64,000 nt of DNA from Cantharellus purpuraceus (Eukaryota; Basidiomycota; Agaricomycetes; Cantharellales; Hydnaceae): positions 496,001 through 560,000 of the forward strand of contig JALBUN010000003.1 in NCBI GenBank assembly GCA_025174535.1. The letters are read 5' to 3'. Made by a program: the position numbers and the translations under genes. The stretch's first letter is position 1; every line of letters begins with the position of its first letter. The notes below the pieces were generated by a model, which saw only the letters and a list, made by a program, of their open reading frames with translations, did not search any database and was not told the origin of the DNA. Of the stretch, positions 21,780 to 32,551 are shown in pieces.

Positions 21780-23138
21780 GAGTGGAACTGGAGTCCACTA
21801 GGGTTGGGATCGGAGTTAAGGGGATGAGATCAGAGGTGAGTTGGAGTGTCAAGGAGTTAGGATCTGAAAGAGCAGATGCATTGAGACATAGCACCATGAA
21901 GGCACCAATGAGTTCAACACAACCCTTGTCTGGTGCCAGAGCTGGAGGGTTGCTGATTATTTTTTTGGCTCCATAGCCTTGGCTTCAGAGCTCTTGTCAG
22001 ACTTGTTGTCTGCCATAGCAGCACAAGCTTTTGTAGCTGCCAAGGTGGTCTTTGGACAATCCTTGGCAACATGACCTACTCGTCCACAAAAGAGGCAGAG
22101 GTTCTGCTTGATACAATGCTGTTGTTCCTGTGGAGTAAGTTTACCATCTTTACCAAGCTTGGTAGAGAGGTCAGGGGTCTGCTTCAGAATTCCAGAGGTA
22201 GAGGCTGTAGGGGGGTTGGATCTGGGGTTACCAGATTTACTGGAGTTGGACTGCTTCTTGTTGTTGCTGTCCTGGGTGTTGGAGGATGAAGTGGACTTGC
22301 CCTTGTCATTGGACTTGTCCTGGTTCTTGCCCAAGGAGGTCTCACAAGCTACCTCAGAGTGTCGTTCCCAATACTGAGCATTGATGGACTGTACTAAAGT
22401 CCTGAGTTTGGATAGGGTGACGGGTTTGCCTACTCTGGCAACTTTGTCCTTAATTTGGGATGGAAGGCCATTGTATAACTGGCATCAGAGTGCAGTGTTT
22501 CCCCATTGGACACAAGCAGCTAGTCAATTGAACTCAACTAGATACTTAGTGATCCTCTGGTTGTCATGCATTCAGAGATTCTTGAGTTCAGCCTTGGCTT
22601 TGGCCTCCAGGTCATGAGGTCCAAAATTGGTCTTCAATTTGGACATGAACTCAGAATAGTCGTCTAGCAAAGAGGCTTCAGAATTGGAGGTCAGGGTGGG
22701 TTTGAACCAATCAAGTGCAGTTTCCTTTAAATAAGATAGGGCATAAGTAACTTTAGCACTATCATTGGAGAATACATCAGGACAGTCATGGAAATTGAGG
22801 GTGCATTGCATAAGGAAGGGCTGGAGTTTGCAGGAATTGGATCCATCGAAGGTATCTGGTTCTCAGACCTTGGTCCAAGCAGAGGACTTCTTTGGAGATG
22901 ATATGGAGTTAGCCAACATACTGAGGGCTTCCACAAGGTTAGGGACTGGGACAGATGAGGGATTGGCTGGAGGGATGGTCAACTCCCTGTGCAAAGGCAG
23001 TGGTAGTACAGAGGATGGGTGGCATGCCTCTTTCCCAAAGGGCCAGGGAGATCTGTTTGCTATTGGTGGTATCCCCAGGGTGCTTTGATGTCCTTGGAGA
23101 ACCTTTGGGCAGTATTGATGTCTTTGAAAAACAATCAT
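21780..23138 (-). pseudogene. gag and protease start of G2
   Basis: gag text VEALSMLANSIS, V*EPDTFDGSNSCKLQPF, AKVTYALSYLKETALDWF, and zinc knuckle CLFCGRVGHVAKDC near 22060. gag ends EPKK then TAA at 21957; the -1 frame continues IISNPPALAP into the protease, whose motif reads LVDSSSTHC where DSG is expected, so the catalytic triad is damaged. Stops at the V*EPD, L*MHD and N*LAA sites. Same domain order as G1 gag. Confidence 0.85.
21957..21966 (-). promoter_or_regulatory. Predicted -1 frameshift site of G2 (A-AAA-AAA then TAA)
   Basis: On the minus strand the gag frame reads GAG CCA AAA AAA TAA. The heptamer directly before the stop matches the position in G1, and the -1 frame leads into the protease. 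Two diverged elements keep the same signal. Confidence 0.6.
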
Positions 23139-23477
23139 ATGTTCCTCTACTTTATGCTCTGCAGGTGAAAAACCAGCCTGGTGGCTGTAGTGTTATGTAT
23201 AAGAGGGCATTTGACGCAGATGGCATGATACCCTAACTCAGGATGATCTGTGGTGGCATGAATGATGTGCAGGTCTTTCATCAGCCTGGTCTGTCTAATG
23301 AATGTGGACTCCAGGTGAGAGGGTAAGGTCACAAACATGCATTGAACATGATGCGCTTGACAGAAGATGGCCAACTGAGAGTAGGTGGTTATCCTATCTG
23401 GGTGAGTGGGCAGATACTCTTGGCACTCATCCATGATGATCCACTTGATCTGTCTTCCCACAGGTGTTTCTAATAGC

Positions 23478-23529
23478 CTGGATGTAGGTGAGTTATAGGG
23501 GAGCAAAGGTGGAAGGATGAGAAACTCAC
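23478..23529 (-). other. Predicted intron in the helicase gene (between motifs Ia and II)
   Basis: 52 nt on the minus strand, GTGAGTTTC...CATCCAG, with a CTCAC branch-like site. Removing it joins ...QGFKQ to LLETPVGRQIKW in one frame. Supports a once-spliced nuclear gene. Confidence 0.75.
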
Positions 23530-23849
23530 TGCTTGAAGCCTTGGGAGATGCATGACTCTGACTGCATGAAGATGAGCTGTGCATCATGCATGGCTGAAGC
23601 AAAGTAGCATGCCCTGATGCCCATGTCCTGGAAGGTGTGCAAGTGTTGTTGGAGTAGAATTTTAAATGGAATGAGTATGACAGAGATGGATTCTGGCTGG
23701 GCTTTGGCCAGTGCCTGTCACAGCAAACTCTTTCCTCTACCTGTGAGAAGGACCAGGCAAAAGTCCCTCCTGTCCATCTGGTGCAGGATAGCTGACAAGT
23801 GAGGCAAGGGAGGAGAGGAGGGCTCTGGGCCAGGCAGCCCTGGCACCTT

Positions 23850-24110
23850 TGGAGAGCTCAAAGCCCACAGGTCAGAGGTAAAGGCAAATACATCTGATGC
23901 AAGAAGGGATCCAGGCTCTGCAGGCTCAGAGATGCTAGTTCTTGAGGAGGGGAGACTCCTGCTAGAGAAACAGGGGTCTGTGCAGGTTTGATGGTCACCT
24001 TTGCAGAGCTTAAGGCATATAGGTCAGATGTAAAGGCAAACATATCTGATGCAGGAAGAGATGGAGGCTCTGCAAGCTCAGGTGTAGAAAGAGATGACAA
24101 TTCTTGAGGT
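23850..24110 (-). repeat. Tandem duplication in the helicase linker
   Basis: Two diverged units of about 110-150 bp (about 23850-23960 and 24000-24110) both encode text like PPQEL(S/A)SLS plus a Phe/Ser-rich stretch. It lies just upstream of the helicase motifs. Confidence 0.6.
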
Positions 24111-24173
24111 GGGGGAGCCTTCTGTTCAGGTTTGAGCAGAGCCTGCTGAATGGCATCCCATACCAGAGCACCT

Positions 24174-24907
24174 TGTTATTAAATAATGTGAATTCATCTT
24201 GCTGGGGGGAGTAGAATTCAAATAGCAATTGAGAGAGTGATGGGAACCTGATGTATGCATAGTCAAATTGAAGATATGCTTCAGGAGTATTCTCTATGAG
24301 TTTTAAAAGGGTTCTATGAAGCCCTCATCTAGATATTGATAATTTGAGAAGGCAGCAGGAGCAGGTAACTCAAATTTGAGTGTATGCTTAATATAAAATC
24401 AGCCAGCGGTCATATGGCTTCATAATTCAGGATTTGGATAGAGTATGCAATATTCTAGTAGAATATGCAAAAGCTTGTAGAAAGATGCATTTGTTCTGGC
24501 ATTATTCCAGACACAAATAGTTACTGACACACAGATAGAATGAATGAGAGATAATTACTCTGCTTTGTTCAAGGGCAATACAAGCATAATTTATACATGA
24601 TAAGGGGGCCTCATGAATGTAAAAGTCCTTTGTAAATGTTCTAGACCAATGATAGAATGTATGATGGAGGAATGATGTGAGGGGTTGTCCATGATGCAAA
24701 AATGATGAAATAAAATGTAAGAAAATGTCCAGGCAGCTCTGGAACTCACAGGGCCTTCTCCTGCTCCCTATATTATCCCCTTAATCATTTCTCTTTGCCC
24801 CCTTTGCCCCTCCAATACTCCTGAGCCTCCTATATGCTCCTGTCCCCTTTACTCCTGTTCTCCCTCTCTCCATCTTTCTCTCCAGAGGTCTGGCAGCTAG
24901 AACAACA
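24174..24907 (-). repeat. Solo LTR of L4 type in the helicase gene
   Basis: Diverged L4 in minus orientation, TGTTATTAAATA...GAACAACA on the plus strand, flanked by a perfect CACCT duplication (24169-24173, 24908-24912). It contains the C/T-rich 24740-24890 block typical of the L4 start. Confidence 0.85.
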
Positions 24908-26992
24908 CACCTAACCCATCCCTCAGGGTCTCTTCCACTGCTCTTCTGATCATGGCCTCCATAGTCTCCTCATCCAGCTTGGCCACAGACCCTTCAAGGC
25001 CAGCCTGGTCTCTATTTCAGCCTGTCCCATCCTGTCTTAAGAAATGCAGAGGGACAGGTAGTTCCCAACCCACAAATGTTCCACCATTCCTGGCATACCT
25101 GTTTGTATTGCCACATGGCATCTTGAGTGAGAGAGGGAAGGTCCCCTTCCAGTATCCCATACCTACTCCTGGCCTGACTGGTGCTGTGAGATAACATCAA
25201 GTCCACCATGTTGTTCCTCTCCATGTGAAGGTGAGGAGGGATGTGCTCTCTGGCAATAGCAATGCTGACTTGTCTCCAAGCCCTGAGGTTTAGGCTGCAT
25301 CCTATAAACTGACCCATGGTGGTCTTGAAAGCAGTGGAGAACTGGTTTTTGCTTATCCTGATTTCATTTTAGATTCAGAGGTACCTGTCTGTATGTGTCA
25401 ACTCAAGGTATCTCAGACCTAACCTTTTACTGACATTTCATAGAGCTCTGCTGCTGCAGGCCCATATACTCAGCATGTCTCACTCCACTGGCCAGATACT
25501 TCAACATGAGCTCCTTGGGAATAGGAGGTAAGAACACTGGCATGCACTCATCACATCTGGTGATGTTGGCGGTTTTTGTATATCTTTTGAGCAGGAACAT
25601 GTCCTGCATGATGCAGTGCAGATTCCTGGGCCTGTCAGAGTTCCATAGCTTGTGGTCCAGGAATTTAGTGATCCAGGTAGGCAGTGAGGGCAACAGGTAG
25701 CAAAGCATGGCTAGCATCTTGTTCAACTTGACACACTTGTCCAGCACGTTGAACATCCCAGGTAAGTTACAGCATGCCCTTCCAAACCCATCTATCATAG
25801 TCAAGTTCATATTGCTCTGGCCAAACAGAAACCCTAAGAAAGGGTGCACAGGCTGCCCCACCTCATTTCTATAGGCTAGATGGTCCAGAAAGCTATACCC
25901 TCTCACATCTCTAGGAAGGTCATTCATGAACAATACATTCTCCAACCCTGTCATAAACCTCCTTCCTCCTGTTATCCCATTGAGTAAGTTCCAAGCTGCT
26001 CTATCATCTTCTTTATTCCTTCTCTCATTCTAGAAAGATCCAAAGTCTTCCCTTAAGTCATCACCTGCATATAGTCTCTGACCAATACACCTGAGGGGGC
26101 TGAATGGACATGAACACCATAGAGGAAACATATTGCTGTATCTTATGCAGCTTGTTGTGCACTGTGTTCTAACCTAGGGCCAATATGGCATCATGTGCTT
26201 CTATAGTCACTCTGTAGGAAACCCTCTTTAGCTTTTGAAAACCATGTCAGACATGCTCTTATCAGCTCACCCTATTATGCCATTGGAATGAGCCTCCTTC
26301 TTGACATCAGCCATGATGGCCACAGTAAAGGACAAATACTTGAATTTGGCTAAGAGAGACATCAGGGTTTCTGGTCTCATGAAGCTGAGGTCATCCCTCA
26401 GAGAGTTGAGAGCAAGGAAGCATGTCAGAGGACAAGACCACTTGGTCCTTGATGAATCCTCTGGCTGCTCCTGCCAAATAGTCCAAAGTAGACAGTGCAG
26501 CTTGTTCAGTGCCATGGTCTCTAAGTGGAATGACAGCTCCTGTGCTTATATCACCTGATACAGATCACCTGCAGCCTCTTCCTGTATCCTTGTCAGAGGC
26601 ATCTCATACCCCAACCCATCCTTCTGAAGGCGGCATAACAACACCAAGATGAAGTGTGCCACAGGCTAGACATATTGACCAGACATATCTGTGTTTGCAC
26701 TTAAAGGCTTCCAATAAGCCTCTTTGTCAGAATCTTTGCCAAACTCAGGTCAGCCCTCTATATACTTGAAAAAAAAAAACATGCTCATGGTATGGCCTTC
26801 ACCTTCACCTCTTGGGAAAAGTGCTTTCTCACGGTTAGAGACTGGTCACCATTCCAGGCAATCTGGATCCCTCTCTGTAAATAGGCCAAAGAGAGTGCTT
26901 TCAGCCTGTGACTCACACAGGAGGGTGGGCAATAGCTCTTTAATGCTTACCCTCATCTCTAGACTAGGGTCTACTTCAAAGAATGTTTTTCC

Positions 26993-28038
26993 CACATGGG
27001 GAAACAAGGTCTGCACCCACACCTGTAGCATTCCTGCATGTCTCTAGACCGGCAGGCTGTAGTCATGAGAGGCTCAGATGAGGTGAGTGGGTGCTGCATC
27101 CAAACATGCCTTTTTATCCCTTGTAAGGTACAGCAACAGTAGTGGCAAGATGATAGATTTACATCACATGCAAATCTAGGCAAGGTTTCTAGGTCTTCTA
27201 CAGGAGGGCCTCTTGGTGCAGACTGAAGCATGTCCTGTTGGTGAAAATAAACACCATCTCTTTGGTAGAATTCATAAGATAATGCCATTTTGGATCCACC
27301 ATGAGACACCTTATGATGTGTTGATGTATGGCCAAACACTGCTTGGGGCATGAATGTCTTGTGACAAGAAAGTCAAATCAGAATGCCTAGAAGCTGATAG
27401 TGGATGAATCCCAGATGGTTTAGGATTCCCATGGACCTCAGATATAACTTTCCAGGTTCCAGAGAAACACATGGTTTGTAGCTCAATTCTGTCAAACCCA
27501 CTTAAGCCATCCATCCTCTAAAGCCCCATCATGTTAATCACAGACCTGGCTTATCTATCTCCATTTCCATGCTTAAAGTGGTGGCTTCAGCCTGTTCTCC
27601 TTCACGCAGCTGAGTCTCAACCATCCCTTTCAACCTAATGCAACCCTTCAGCCTACCTAGAGTCAATCCCACCTCCTCTATGTTGCCAGATGTTCCAGAT
27701 GACTGTTCTGCATGAGAGCCACCCCTCTGTAAATCCTTGGCTTGTTCATCTGATGTACCCTCAGTTCAAAGAGTCCTCTTGCCAAAAAAAAAAAAAAAAA
27801 ACAACTCACCCTGAACCTTTGTCTTCTTAAGAGCAGCATCCCCACTTTCATCTAGAGGTCTTTTCAACAATCCATTCTCATGCTGTCTCAAGTGCAGTTG
27901 CAGACCACTCTGTGTATGACAGCTGAAGAAACAAGAGCTGATAGGGCATTTGAGTATATCCTGATCACCTACATGCCCCACTGCAATAGACACTCCATTA
28001 ACCATCATCTCTACTTGCACATGATAGTCATATCTGTG
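26993..28038 (-). repeat. Left arm of a 1.05-kb inverted repeat
   Basis: 1046 bp whose reverse complement equals 28643-29694 apart from six bases in a homopolymer (18 versus 24) and a mismatch near the inner edge. It covers part of the helicase gene's zinc-finger exons. Confidence 0.9.
27750..27809 (-). other. Predicted intron with poly(T) in the helicase gene
   Basis: 60 nt on the minus strand: GTGAGTTG, 18 T, then a segment ending ACATCAG. Splicing joins ...KKTKVQ to DEQAKDLQRGG in one open frame. The poly-Phe stretch of the unspliced ORF is therefore an artefact. The right arm has the same intron with 24 T (28872-28937). Confidence 0.65.
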
Positions 28039-28498
28039 TCTCCTTAGCTTCTCTGGCTTGCTAAGCTTTGTCTGACAATCTGGGCAGACAAATTCACAGC
28101 TTGGATCATCCACAGAAGTCATAGTAGTATGTATAGAATGGTGTTTGTGAGCTGGACTGTTTTCCAAGATAGCAAAGTTTTTTTTTTTTTTTCATCTCTA
28201 AGACTAATAATAATCCTTTTCTATGAGCTGTCAGATGACATGTTATGAGTAGCCTTGCATAGCCCAGGGCCTTATGCATTGAACCATCTGAGGCAAGTTG
28301 GTGTTTTTGTTTGTATACTTGTAAGCCTCTAAGACTAATGACCATAGTTTCCTAATAGAGGCAATTAACCAGGTAAATTATTGGGCAATAATGGCAGGAG
28401 CAATCAGGAAACATTACTCAATCTCTCCAAATTCAGCACATGTTTATGAACATGTCTTTAACTGGCTGAAACAGTGCCATTTATGTCCTCACTGAACT

Positions 28499-28647
28499 GC
28501 TGTGGCGCTCGGGAGCCACAGCCACCATCTCCTCATTATATTGAGGGCATCAACTAAGCACAGATTAGCCTCATGAGGCCTCAAAATTCTGAAGATATCA
28601 GGGTGGTTAATGAGGAGATGGTGGCTGTGGCTCCCGAGCGCCCACAG
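28499..28647. repeat. Short inverted repeat at the centre of the large palindrome
   Basis: About 39 bp at 28499-28538 recur in reverse complement at 28608-28647, with one inserted C. The left copy also contains a perfect hairpin GCTGTGGC/GCCACAGC with 8-nt loop. The right copy directly abuts the start of the right 1.05-kb arm. Confidence 0.85.
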
Positions 28648-29694
28648 ATATAACTATCATGTGCAAGTAGAGATGATGGTTAATGGAGTGTCTATTGCAG
28701 TGGGGCATGTAGGTGATCAGGATATACTCAAATGCCCTATCAGCTCTTGTTTCTTCAGCTGTCATACACAGAGTGGTCTGCAACTGCACTTGAGACAGCA
28801 TGAGAATGGATTGTTGAAAAGACCTCTAGATGAAAGTGGGGATGCTGCTCTTAAGAAGACAAAGGTTCAGGGTGAGTTGTTTTTTTTTTTTTTTTTTTTT
28901 TTTGGCAAGAGGACTCTTTGAACTGAGGGTACATCAGATGAACAAGCCAAGGATTTACAGAGGGGTGGCTCTCATGCAGAACAGTCATCTGGAACATCTG
29001 GCAACATAGAGGAGGTGGGATTGACTCTAGGTAGGCTGAAGGGTTGCATTAGGTTGAAAGGGATGGTTGAGACTCAGCTGCGTGAAGGAGAACAGGCTGA
29101 AGCCACCACTTTAAGCATGGAAATGGAGATAGATAAGCCAGGTCTGTGATTAACATGATGGGGCTTTAGAGGATGGATGGCTTAAGTGGGTTTGACAGAA
29201 TTGAGCTACAAACCATGTGTTTCTCTGGAACCTGGAAAGTTATATCTGAGGTCCATGGGAATCCTAAACCATCTGGGATTCATCCACTATCAGCTTCTAG
29301 GCATTCTGATTTGACTTTCTTGTCACAAGACATTCATGCCCCAAGCAGTGTTTGGCCATACATCAACACATCATAAGGTGTCTCATGGTGGATCCAAAAT
29401 GGCATTATCTTATGAATTCTACCAAAGAGATGGTGTTTATTTTCACCAACAGGACATGCTTCAGTCTGCACCAAGAGGCCCTCCTGTAGAAGACCTAGAA
29501 ACCTTGCCTAGATTTGCATGTGATGTAAATCTATCATCTTGCCACTACTGTTGCTGTACCTTACAAGGGATAAAAAGGCATGTTTGGATGCAGCACCCAC
29601 TCACCTCATCTGAGCCTCTCATGACTACAGCCTGCCGGTCTAGAGACATGCAGGAATGCTACAGGTGTGGGTGCAGACCTTGTTTCCCCATGTG
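28643..29694 (+). pseudogene. Inverted duplicate of helicase zinc-finger exons (right arm)
   Basis: Encodes the same text as the left arm in the other direction: YNYHVQVEMMVNG, the second C2H2 finger, the poly(T) intron at 28872-28937, MDGLSGFDRIELQ, and the third Cys/His unit to CRPCFPMC. It starts inside the first finger and stops where LTR L5 begins, so it has neither a start codon of its own nor the helicase part. The arms are almost identical although the surrounding sequence is old and CpG-poor. Confidence 0.85.
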
Positions 29695-30154
29695 TGTATA
29701 TTATGTGTATAGCTACATACCATAATCACATTGGATTCACTGATTTTAATCCCTTCCAAGCTGCAAACAAACAGCTTGTGTCAATTTTCTGTCATTCCTG
29801 GAATAAATCCTAAACAATTTATTCAATCTCAAATTCTTTGCATATCCAATTAGGATATTGCACCATCTAGTTCTATCTCAAATTATGAATGATTTGGACC
29901 ATTGGGTCCATTTCTATTAAGCAAACACTTTCTTGAAGTGTTGCTATTCCCTATTTCTGCTTAAATATTTCGCAGAACATCCAGTTCTTAACTGAATCAC
30001 CTGAAATTTGATGACAACATCCTACTCAAATATATATAACATACAACTGCACATACATCATCCTCTGCACCCCAATAATACTCCTATTTGATTTCTACTC
30101 AGCATTCACCCCCTGCCTTACACATATCACACTCCTCCTTATTTTCACCTAACA
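29695..30154 (+). repeat. LTR-like repeat L5 (plus)
   Basis: About 460 bp ending TTTTCACCTAACA. It matches, in reverse, 36267 to about 36710 (TGTTAGGAAAAG...). Very AT-rich with TATA-like stretches (ATATATATAACATAC near 30031). The left border is set by the end of the helicase arm; no target duplication is seen. Confidence 0.6.
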
Positions 30155-31796
30155 TTGGCAATACCAGACTTAACTTGTCTTGTGCAGATATAGTGATATT
30201 TGCTGTAAGTCTCTATTCATTCACTCCATCAGCAATGTCCTGATGCATTATTGCATCACTTAGCACCAGCCATGGAGCACTTAGGAAGAGTGCCAGATCA
30301 TCAGATGTGCCTGGTACCAGCCCCAAATGCATGTTGTGACTATCTACTATTTGCTTGCACATGAGACCACAGATGTAATGATGGCAGCAATGGTGCTGAA
30401 AAAAAGTGAAATGCTGGGAATGTTCCTGAACAGTCAGTAATAAGCCAACCCAGTCATGATAGCATGTGTTGATGTGAGTCCAGCATCCATCTGATTGCCC
30501 TTGCACTGATTTCTGAGACACCATGATCCCAATGAGGACATCAATGATATGGCCATTGAGATACAGATTGTGAAGGATCAGGAGGATGAGGATGCAGACA
30601 AACCTGTACTAAAGAAGGTCACCTGCATGAAGAAAACAGCAAAGTTGCAAGGCAAATGGGTGTCCTCCTCCAAAGCTACCACTGAGGCCACCACATCTAC
30701 CAAGAAGTCCAAGCAAGGTAGAAAGGGTAAGGGGACTGTCAAATAACTAAGTACCATCACACCAGCTGGTAAGTGCCATACATGATCAATAATTACAGCC
30801 TCATCACAGATTCACACCCTATTCAAACCACTGATATGCCTCCCCCTCCCTCTAGTCCATCAACAGAGGACATAGACTGGCCAAGCTTCAAAACCCACTG
30901 GCCCAAGTTACATGAAGTGTCATTGCATAGGTCATCAGATTGGGGTGTAGATATGAGTGGATTGCCAATGATCTGATTGCCAAGACTGTCATATAGATCA
31001 TGGGATGCTGAGACGGACTGGACAGACCAGAGGTAGGACACAGGCACACTTCAATCAGATCCTCAGCCTTCTGGATCAATATCAGACCCAACTGGTGCCC
31101 CAAATTCCATACCCAACAATTCCACTGGTGCTCCAGCCATCTGAATCAATTATCAATGGTAAGCCTTTGGTTTCTACACACTTAATACTTACTGTGAATA
31201 TGCCAGGATCCAATTCCCCACTCACCCTGTCTCCCATGGAGGTTGATGATCTAATTAGCTCATAACCACCCACTGCTGAGGATCCTGTCATGGCAACCTC
31301 AGTGGGGACTGACAGGGAGGCAGGAGCCTGCCTAGCATCTGACTAAGGCTGACATCAAGCCTGAGCTTGGGGATATGACCACTGTTATTGCCTAGATCAG
31401 ACTCATAGGAATCCATGCCTCCCAAGAAGTGTTTAAAGATGAATTGGCCAAAGAAAATGGACCCCTCATTGATGCAGGTATTATGCAGGAACAAGACCAG
31501 TGAGGGTGCAGTGGGACCATCAAAGCAGGCCAGTGGAATATTGTACAATAATATAAGTCATATATATCATTTTGAAAAAGGACAAACTCTCAGAGTATAT
31601 GGAATACCCAACTAGCCACATCTCACCTTGAAATTCATCAAGAAGTGTCCACAACTTTGGTGACAAGTGTCATCTGGGGCATGTGTCTGAGATGCACAGT
31701 CAAACACATCATAGGCATTACTGTCTTCACAGAAGATGATGTCATGGCCTGGCTTATGGACCACCTCAAAATACAGGTTATGACTAGACCTTCGCT
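30155..31796. other. CpG-poor region, unidentified decayed exons
   Basis: Open stretches with exon-like composition, for example a Lys/Glu-rich peptide at 30549-30746 (ending SKQGRKGKGTVK) and a Pro/Ser-rich one at 30773-30976. No domain is recognised. It may be the remains of a host-like or transposon cargo gene; no function can be given. Confidence 0.35.
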
Positions 31797-32551
31797 TGTT
31801 GTTTGGAGAGCTGGACTTCTGGGGAGAAAGGAGGAGAGGGGAGGGAACAGAGGGGATAGAAGAGATAGGAGCACATAGGAGGCTCAGGAGCTCAGGAGGG
31901 GATAAGGAGACAAGGGGAAATGACTGAGAGGGGAAATGAGGAGCCCCTGTAAGCTCCACAATCATCTGGACATTCACCCTGATTTTTCTTTTGATTTATT
32001 TCATCATTTTTCCCTATTTGACATCACCCCCATTTTGTTTTTATCATAAATCACTTCCCCTTTATTCAAATGACACAGAACTTTTATCATGAGTCATTAG
32101 CATGCATATCTTATATAAAACATGCCTAGCTAGATATGAAATGGACTAGAGAATTAACTCTCACTGTTTCTGTGTGTCTTGTATCTGAACTATTTGTATC
32201 TGGAATAACTCCAGAACAACATGTCTTTCTACAATCTTTTGCATATTCTACTAGGATATTGCAACATCTACTCTAATACCAAATTATGAAGCCAGGACAT
32301 CTTTGGGTTGCTCACTATCAAGCATTTACTTGATTTCAAACCACCAGTCCCTGCTGCATACTTAAATTGTTCATATCTAGACAAGGACCACACTGAATCT
32401 CATCAAACTTTGTAGGAAGATACTACTCAAGTATATCTTTCATTCGACTCTACATACACCCAGTCCACATCACTTCCCCACTTGCTATTCAAATTCTACT
32501 TCACACGGATTTGCCCCCAGCAAGGTACCATCACAAATTTATTTCTCAACA
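31797..32551 (+). repeat. LTR L4 (diverged, plus)
   Basis: TGTTGTTTGG...ATTTCTCAACA, same order of blocks as other L4 LTRs (purine-rich start, TATA-like TATATAAAACATGCC near 32112, polypyrimidine end). Flanks TCGCT and AAGCT do not give a clean duplication, so it is old or rearranged. Confidence 0.82.

Larger units (their letters stand above)
19753..23143 (-). mobile_element. Truncated Gypsy element G2 (gag to start of RT)
   Basis: Minus-strand relative of G1, more diverged. It runs from gag (right, about 23143) through protease to text like VLGHNWLTYYNLLIDW (20040-20100), and ends at 19752 against the G0 LTR. It holds two solo L4 LTRs. RT, integrase and both its own LTRs are missing. It abuts the helicase pseudogene near 23143, suggesting it cut that gene off. 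Confidence 0.82.
23147..28122 (-). pseudogene. RecQ-like helicase with N-terminal zinc fingers/OrsD-like region (telomere-linked-helicase type), broken
   Basis: Minus-strand multi-exon gene. From ATG 28122: a C2H2 finger (FVCPDCQ...RRHRYDYH), a second (LKCPISSCFFSCH...LHLRQH), a third His/Cys-rich unit near 27140 (CHYCCCTLQGIKRH), then VQTLFPHVGKTFFEVDP (about 26980), which I read as the OrsD/DUF3505 region. A long middle part has RGYSFLDHLAYRN (25890) and LNLRAWRQVSIAIAREHIP (25250). The helicase motifs are near 23740-23300: TGRGKSLL (I), VILIPFKILLQQHL (Ia), IIMDECQEY (II) and MFVTLPSHLE (III). Motifs IV-VI are absent; the gene stops at G2. A stop follows motif I (LL*QALAK), other frame breaks occur, and L4 splits the linker. 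Related proteins in fungi are often subtelomeric. Confidence 0.7.

Noticed and set aside
27766..28167. Zinc-finger ORF ending in poly-Phe
   Set aside because: The poly-Phe comes from a poly(T) tract that fits inside an intron (GTGAGT...CAG), and the apparent start is TTG; the exon reading from ATG 28122 is better.
28499..28538. Helitron-like 3' hairpin
   Set aside because: There is a hairpin, but no CTRR end at the right distance, no 5' TC partner and no Rep/helicase of Helitron type.
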